From a virus, in the IMG/VR virus record IMGVR_UViG_3300005096_000103, positions 62,001 to 126,000 of that record: a DNA stretch of 64,000 bases; one strand, written 5' to 3'. The position numbers and the translations under genes were made by a program. This document shows, in pieces, positions 59,539 through 64,000 of the stretch (positions are counted from its first letter, which is position 1; every line of letters begins with the position of its first letter). The notes under the pieces are model-generated. The model was not told where the DNA came from. It did not search any database and worked only from the letters and a program-made list of their open reading frames with translations.

Positions 59539-59901
59539 CTATGCGTTCCTTAAGAGGGGTACACCTATAGCTGCAAATTCGTCCAGTCGACGCTGCGTCC
59601 GTGAAGGCGCTGACGCTGCGTCGACTACTTCCCCCGCGACATCCCCTACAGCGTCGACTGCAGCTCCACCAGCTTGACGGAGCCCTCTGCCTTTAAGGTA
59701 GCGACCTCCTAAGTATAGCGCACCTGCGCCCATAGCTAGACCGCCTAGACCTGCACCAACCTGCGCTCCTAACCCAACTTTAGCTGGAGTGCTTAGGCCT
59801 TTGTCTTGTCCTTCCTGACTGAAGAATCCTGCAAGTTTAGCAGACTCTTCGTTATAGGCTTGCTGGTATGCTAGCTTCATGTGGTATTGCAGGTTGTTCA
59901 T
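59539..59901 (-). CDS. N-tagged glycine-zipper protein 6 (120 aa)
   Basis: ATG 59901, the first gene of the minus-strand cluster. Tag MNNLQYHMKLAYQQAYNEE, then QVGAGLGGLAMGAGALYLGG, a classic glycine zipper, and an Ala/Val/Asp C-terminus. Probably begins the operon; the 201 bases upstream are intergenic. Function unknown. Confidence 0.68.
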   Translation of the reverse strand: MNNLQYHMKLAYQQAYNEESAKLAGFFSQEGQDKGLSTPAKVGLGAQVGAGLGGLAMGAGALYLGGRYLKGRGLRQAGGAAVDAVGDVAGEVVDAASAPSRTQRRLDEFAAIGVPLLRNA

Positions 59902-60008
59902 CCAATTCCTCAGTTCTAAACCACTCTAAGATCAGACTCTATAGACTCTAGATCCACCTCAAAGACTAACAGCCTCACAACCCTTCGTCAATGTCGCCTC
60001 CCGCCCTT

Positions 60009-60037
60009 TTGACGTCACCGGCATCAGGGTGTAAGAT
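60009..60037 (+). promoter_or_regulatory. Possible promoter in the 59902-60102 divergent gap
   Basis: TTGACG (60009-60014) and TAAGAT (60032-60037) with 17 bp between. It would drive the glycine-zipper gene at 60103. The rest of the gap (59902-60102) holds no gene; a minus-strand promoter for protein 6 was not found with confidence. A second TTGACG at 60041 has no partner. Confidence 0.45.
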
Positions 60038-60102
60038 GTCTTGACGATGTAGAGCTTCTATAAACTACAAGATTCTAGAACTTTAACACAGGGGAAATAA
60101 TT

Positions 60103-61332
60103 ATGGGACTTAGGGAAACTGCTAGAAACAATACTATCGCAGGTGGAATTGCGGGTGCGGGGTTTGGCGGCCTTGGTGGTGGACTCAAAGCTTTCCGACG
60201 TGGAGGGGGTCTCGCTGGAGCGGGCCTCGGTGTCTTAGGTGGAGGTCTACTAGGTGGTATCGGAGGTGGTATCGGAGGTGGCATCACTGCAGGTGTCTCA
60301 CACGCAGTAGGTAACGGCAACCTCGGATATGCACAACAGGCTGGTGGTGACGCAATTCTTGGAGGCATCCTCTCTGCGCCCCTTGGCGCAAAGGGTGCAC
60401 TACTAGGAAGTGCACTAGGTGGTGGGCAAGGTGCTGCTAGGGAGTATATTAGGCAGAAGATCTCGGCTAGTCAGGGGCTTGGAGAGGCTATTGGTGAGAA
60501 CGCTATTGCAGGAGGTCTTGTAGGCGCTGGAATTGGAGGTCTCGCTGGTGGGGCTCGGGCCATACGGGCTGGTGGTGGATTAGCTGGTGTAGGTCTAGGC
60601 GCCTTAACCGGCGTTTTAGGTGGTGGGATTGCAGGTGGAATCGGTGGAGGCATAGTCGGTGGAGGGCTGAACGCTGTTGGGAAAGAGGAGGGTTATAGAG
60701 GTCAAGTTGCAGGTGGTGCACTACTCGGTGGACTCTTAGCAGCGCCTTTTGGCCCGCAAGCTGCACTAGCAGGTGGCGCACTAGGTGGTGGGCAAGGCGC
60801 TGCTAGGGAGTACGTCAGGCAGAAGATCTCGGCTAGTCAGGGGCTTGGAGAGGCTGTAGTGGAGAACGCTGTTGCAGGCGGTGTGGGCAATGGTGTAGTC
60901 GGAGGTTTAACAGGCGGAGCACTTGGCGCACTAGGTGGTGGTCTTGGGGGTTACTTCGTGGGCAGAGAGGAGAAAAAAGTAGGCCCTGTGCTAGGGGCCC
61001 TATTAGGCGCAGGTCTCGGCGCGGGAGCCGGCGCACTAGGCGGGACGGCGTTAGCTTCAGGTCTAGGTGCACTTGAAGGCGCTGGTGCTGGTGCAATGAT
61101 GCACGCTGCAGGTGTAAAGCCTAACTACAAAAACCAGATGCTTGCGAGTGCAGGTATCGGTGGTCTTTTAGGCTTGTCGGGTGGAGCTTTAGCACCCATT
61201 ACCGTTCCAGTATCTGCGGCTACAGGTTCTCTAAATGGGATACCTCGCGAGTATGCACGTCGAGTACTCTACAAAGAGTCGTCTTATAGATCTGAGGGTC
61301 TTAGTGCTGCAGAGATGTGTGGATTCCGCTAG
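60103..61332 (+). CDS. Repetitive glycine-zipper protein (409 aa)
   Basis: ATG 60103 with AGGGGA upstream. Built from about 2.6 repeats of ~122 residues: an acidic start (ETARNNTIAGG, then GLGEAIGENAIAGG and GLGEAVVENAVAGG), a long GxxxG stretch, and AREYIRQKISASQ. The DNA of 60412-60510 and 60778-60876 is nearly identical (offset 366 bp), so the duplication is recent. Probably forms a helical hairpin bundle in membrane, or a packaged ejection protein. No tag like that of the minus-strand cluster. Confidence 0.68.
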   Translation: MGLRETARNNTIAGGIAGAGFGGLGGGLKAFRRGGGLAGAGLGVLGGGLLGGIGGGIGGGITAGVSHAVGNGNLGYAQQAGGDAILGGILSAPLGAKGALLGSALGGGQGAAREYIRQKISASQGLGEAIGENAIAGGLVGAGIGGLAGGARAIRAGGGLAGVGLGALTGVLGGGIAGGIGGGIVGGGLNAVGKEEGYRGQVAGGALLGGLLAAPFGPQAALAGGALGGGQGAAREYVRQKISASQGLGEAVVENAVAGGVGNGVVGGLTGGALGALGGGLGGYFVGREEKKVGPVLGALLGAGLGAGAGALGGTALASGLGALEGAGAGAMMHAAGVKPNYKNQMLASAGIGGLLGLSGGALAPITVPVSAATGSLNGIPREYARRVLYKESSYRSEGLSAAEMCGFR

Positions 61333-61336
61333 GCAA

Positions 61337-61374
61337 CCTACTACAGCTTAACACTCCTACTACAGCTTAACACT
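61337..61374 (+). repeat. 19-bp tandem repeat after a stop codon
   Basis: CCTACTACAGCTTAACACT at 61337-61355 and 61356-61374, with a partial third copy. It begins 4 bases after the stop of the glycine-zipper gene (61332). Confidence 0.92.
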
Positions 61375-61400
61375 CCTACTCTACTAAGTGGTGTAATCCA

Positions 61401-61973
61401 ATGATGCTGAATGAATTTCTCGATCTATACAGTGTTAATACGTTGGTAAGGATACCACTGGCTGAGTATCTCGTACTGAGTGTTAAAGCTGATAGGGCTT
61501 TTAACGTTCTAGTCGACGAAACTCGTATCATCTCTAATGGTAGGGACACGTGGTATACTGCTATGGATGCTCATGCGGCGTTGAAGCGTTGGTTGTCTAC
61601 ACTTAGTGACTCTACAGTTGGTAAAAACTGTAGCACCTTTGCGCCTGCTTCCATTGGTCCGGGTATCACGAATAGCGACTTAGACAACGCTGAGGCGTTT
61701 AGTGGTGATAAGCTGGCTAAAGGTGAAAGGTCGTGGGTTATCCGAGAGTCTCAGACTAATCCTACGACGAAGTTCACTATAGGTTCTGTAGACTATAGCT
61801 ATACCCTAGACAGCGAATCCTGGGACGTCCTGAGCCCCTGGTTCAGCGAGATAGGTCGGGAGTACACACCCTTGATTGTACTAATCTATAGCGCACTACG
61901 ACGGACAAAGATTGGTCGAACAGTCCATAGGGACCTTATTAGGAGAGAAAATGAACAAGTTCGTCTGGGTTGA
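61401..61973 (+). CDS. Hypothetical protein (190 aa)
   Basis: ATG 61401. Acidic, alpha/beta (LNEFLDLYSVNTLVRIPLAE; ESWDVLSPWFSEIGREYTPL). Overlaps the next gene's start by 23 nt, so translation may be coupled. No family recognised. Confidence 0.68.
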   Translation: MMLNEFLDLYSVNTLVRIPLAEYLVLSVKADRAFNVLVDETRIISNGRDTWYTAMDAHAALKRWLSTLSDSTVGKNCSTFAPASIGPGITNSDLDNAEAFSGDKLAKGERSWVIRESQTNPTTKFTIGSVDYSYTLDSESWDVLSPWFSEIGREYTPLIVLIYSALRRTKIGRTVHRDLIRRENEQVRLG

Positions 61974-62829
61974 TGGCCCACGCCCTAAACTAGCATCTGA
62001 GATTGCTAGGTATGTAGAACTTCTTGAAACGATTGAAGTCGATGAGTATATCATCCAGCTCCAGTCCCCTAGAGTTAGGAGACGTTGGAAGGTTGACCGA
62101 CTCGTCGAGGTGACTAAGCTACTCCAGTCCCACGGGAAATCTGTTAGTTGGCTCGTTTGGGGCTACGCTGACGACGTGAAGATTGACGATCAGTTTGAGT
62201 ATCTCATGGAACTCCTCCCCCTAGCTCAACCCCGTAGTATCCAGTGGGACTGTGAGGAGCAGTGGGACGATAAGAAGCTAAGCGACTCAGATGTTAAAAA
62301 GTCTGCAAAGCATCTAGAGGCTGCAATGGGCAACCTACTCGCCCTCTGGCCTGAGCTCGTCTTCGGCATCTCCGCGATAACCCAGTGGCCTAAGGCGAAG
62401 TTCACCAAGAAGGTAGCTTACGCCCTCGCTATCAAGTACGTCACCGAGGGCTACGCACAAATCTACGCCTTTTACAACAAGCGCATCAATAGTCGTGGAA
62501 AACGCCACTGGTCTACAAAGATGCCTGTTGAGCGCCGCCTCGCTGACCCAATCCTAGCCGCCTGGAAGACGCTGAATAACGTCACAATAAGCGTTGGACT
62601 TGCAGCCTACATGCAGACCTGGCCCTCGCCTCGCATCTACCCTGGCTGGAACGGTCCTACCCCTAAACCTGTTGAAGCAATGCGGCGTAATTACATTGCG
62701 ATCCGCGACGCAGTCCTACTTATTAACCCAACGGCACGAATTGGCTGGTGGGCTGCAAAACATCTGGTAGACTTAGAGGAGTTTACAGACAAGTCGAGTA
62801 GGGCAAAGACGCTTATTAACGCTCTCTGA
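61951..62829 (+). CDS. TIM-barrel glycosidase-like protein (292 aa)
   Basis: ATG 61951 has AGGAG upstream. The start FVWVDGPRPKLASEIARYVE and later SIQWDCEEQWD with KSVSWLVWGYADD and VFGISAITQWP fit strands of a TIM barrel, with D and E at a strand end as in GH25-like or related lysozymes. The Trp-rich C-terminus (YMQTWPSPRIYPGWNGPTPK) suits sugar binding. A peptidoglycan hydrolase is the best guess, at moderate confidence. No signal peptide. Confidence 0.6.
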   Translation: MNKFVWVDGPRPKLASEIARYVELLETIEVDEYIIQLQSPRVRRRWKVDRLVEVTKLLQSHGKSVSWLVWGYADDVKIDDQFEYLMELLPLAQPRSIQWDCEEQWDDKKLSDSDVKKSAKHLEAAMGNLLALWPELVFGISAITQWPKAKFTKKVAYALAIKYVTEGYAQIYAFYNKRINSRGKRHWSTKMPVERRLADPILAAWKTLNNVTISVGLAAYMQTWPSPRIYPGWNGPTPKPVEAMRRNYIAIRDAVLLINPTARIGWWAAKHLVDLEEFTDKSSRAKTLINAL

Positions 62830-62880
62830 TGAGTATTTAGTACCTCATAGAGTATTAGGAGCTAAAGTAAGAGGTGTGCG

Positions 62881-63153
62881 ATGGTTGACTCTGTGAGTAC
62901 TGACAAACATGCTGACGACTCTACATCTTTAGATGCTGATACATCTTTAGATGCTGATACATCTTTAGATGTTACACCCACTGATGCTGTAGACACTGTC
63001 GCAAAGCTACGACTTGAGCTAGCCTACGCGATGTCATTAGCTCACTCACACGCTCTCGAAACTGAGGAGGTAATTGCAGAGCTCCAGGGTGAGATACGTG
63101 AGCTTCGTGAGGAGTTGCGTACGTACAAGCGTAGACGCGGAAGGCGTCAGTAA
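62881..63153 (+). CDS. Small coiled-coil protein with DTSLDA repeats (90 aa)
   Basis: ATG 62881 has AAGAGG upstream. N-terminal (SLDAD-T)x3 repeats from an 18-bp DNA repeat (about 62920-62970), then a coiled coil (EEVIAELQGEIRELREELRT) and a basic tail YKRRRGRRQ. It overlaps the convergent gene by 182 bases. Unknown. Confidence 0.55.
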   Translation: MVDSVSTDKHADDSTSLDADTSLDADTSLDVTPTDAVDTVAKLRLELAYAMSLAHSHALETEEVIAELQGEIRELREELRTYKRRRGRRQ

Positions 63154-63475
63154 CTCCCTGGTCTACTCCCTGTGTAAGCGTCTCCTTCAACTCCCCTGTG
63201 CACCGCTCATCCCTCAACGCGAAATAATACGGCTCAATAAGGGCTACGTTTAACATCGCTTCTGCGATGTTAGAGGGTAGTGTGCTGTCGTAGAGTAACT
63301 CGTCTAAATCACTGAAATACTCTGTATAATGGAACTTGGAGTCAGCGTGGAGGATCTCGTACGCAGCTCGGTAGCCTACAGTGCTAGAGATGTAATCTGC
63401 TGCGGCTCGTAGGTCTGCTGCAGACCCTAAGGCTCCGCTAAGTTCTTCGTAGCATAAGTTGACTAGATGTTGCAT
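62972..63475 (-). CDS. Hypothetical protein (167 aa), tag-like start
   Basis: ATG 63475. The start MQHLVNLCYEELSGALG resembles a worn form of the N-tag of the 57373-59901 proteins. The middle (TVGYRAAYEILHADSKFHY) is a soluble helical region. The C-terminal ~60 residues are read from the strand opposite a coiled-coil gene; one of the two frames may be shorter in reality. Unknown. Confidence 0.6.
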   Translation of the reverse strand: MQHLVNLCYEELSGALGSAADLRAAADYISSTVGYRAAYEILHADSKFHYTEYFSDLDELLYDSTLPSNIAEAMLNVALIEPYYFALRDERCTGELKETLTQGVDQGVTDAFRVYACTYATPHEAHVSHPGALQLPPQFRERVSELMTSRRLAQVVALRQCLQHQWV

Positions 63476-63485
63476 GGCTCGACTC

Positions 63486-63980
63486 CTAGTGATCTGCTCC
63501 CTCCCCTCCTAGCAGCGGCTTAATCTTCACCCTCGACCTGACCCCGGTTGATACGAATACCGACTTCCCCGCGTACTCAAAGCTGAACGTCGCGTCTCCC
63601 CCTGTTATAGGACCTATTGTATACCCTACGAGTCGTCTAACCTTCGTAGGGTGCGTACGTAGCTCGGCTGCTAACTCGAATACGTTATCTAAAACCCAAC
63701 CCTCAAACCTCGTCTTAAACCTGTCACGTAGATATGCTCGTATTAGCTCCCTATGGAACTTACGAGCGTCATCTACAGTGTATTCGACACCTTTAAAGTC
63801 TATAAGTTCCCCTGAGTCGTCACAGGAGGCTTTGTGGCTGGGTTGCCTGACTCTCGCAGCTGCTGTAAATACGTACGGACCACACAACAACGTCAAGACT
63901 TTTGTATAAGGTGACACTTCAAGTGTTTGTGCAGATAAGGCAAGCTCGTTGTCTATAGTCTTCAGGTCTAGCTCTAGCAT
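63486..63980 (-). CDS. Hypothetical protein, possibly cut by the right window edge
   Basis: 164 residues from ATG 63980, 10 nt before the 63475 gene. The frame stays open upstream to the window end (codons ... VEFYRW before the ATG), so a longer N-terminus is possible. Mixed alpha/beta (TKVLTLLCGPYVFTAAARVR; YAGKSVFVSTGVRSRVKIKP). No recognised domain. Confidence 0.62.
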   Translation of the reverse strand: MLELDLKTIDNELALSAQTLEVSPYTKVLTLLCGPYVFTAAARVRQPSHKASCDDSGELIDFKGVEYTVDDARKFHRELIRAYLRDRFKTRFEGWVLDNVFELAAELRTHPTKVRRLVGYTIGPITGGDATFSFEYAGKSVFVSTGVRSRVKIKPLLGGEGADH

Positions 63981-64000
63981 CCACCTGTAGAACTCTACGT

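Noticed and set aside
1-64000. Prophage or integration signals (integrase, attachment sites, repressor)
   Set aside because: No such genes or paired att-like repeats were recognised; the short repeats are local tandem copies.

Overview
The window reads as a stretch of a large double-stranded DNA bacteriophage genome with a contractile (myovirus-type) tail. Supporting features are a baseplate/tail block (hub-like, gp25-like and J-like proteins), a B12-dependent ribonucleotide reductase, a RuvC-like resolvase, a DinG-like helicase, several cell-wall hydrolases, one tRNA, and dense small genes with strong Shine-Dalgarno sites and 1-30 nt overlaps. No integrase, repressor, terminase, portal, capsid or sheath gene was recognised, so a temperate lifestyle is not indicated and the head genes probably lie outside the window. 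The host cannot be named. A signal-peptide transglycosylase and a Rz-like membrane coiled-coil protein fit a Gram-negative host, as an inference.

Layout. 1-5526: mostly minus-strand unknown genes around a plus-strand metallopeptidase/VWA protein. 5527-9481: RuvC-like nuclease and class II ribonucleotide reductase. 9573-31230: one long plus-strand virion operon with a tape-measure-like protein, tail and baseplate proteins, an embedded sigma-70-like protein, an M15 peptidase, fibre-like proteins and glycine-rich proteins. 31233-32584: two minus-strand unknown genes. 32693-40134: helicase, unknown proteins, lytic transglycosylase, tRNA-Leu and a MazG-like protein, ending at two strong hairpins. 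40419-47062: accessory region with a P-loop kinase, three members of a new paralogous family, an HExxH protein and a GC-richer block of virion-like genes. 47216-57335: many small plus-strand genes, including a DEDDy exonuclease, small membrane proteins, Cys-rich zinc-finger-like proteins and a pentapeptide-repeat protein. 57373-59901: six minus-strand genes, most sharing an N-terminal tag followed by a glycine-rich hydrophobic segment. 60103-63980: a repetitive glycine-zipper protein, a TIM-barrel-like hydrolase candidate and unknown genes.

How the parts may work together. Nucleotide supply (ribonucleotide reductase, MazG-like), DNA processing (RuvC-like, DinG-like, exonuclease, kinase) and lysis or entry (transglycosylase, M15 peptidase, possible glycosidase) surround the tail operon. 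Five intergenic copies of TGGTATAAG, plus one at the end of a gene, sit just upstream of plus-strand transcription units, four of them after terminators, and look like extended -10 promoters. A separate TTGACG-16-TATAAT promoter serves 37089 onward.

Most unusual are: (1) the tagged glycine-zipper family, a candidate set of packaged or membrane-inserting proteins; (2) short tandem duplications, 9-27 bp units, placed repeatedly at gene ends and often carrying the stop codon; (3) a four-member unknown family, one member with strikingly GC-rich codons; (4) a sigma-like protein inside the tail operon; and (5) several candidate RNA control structures at gene starts.
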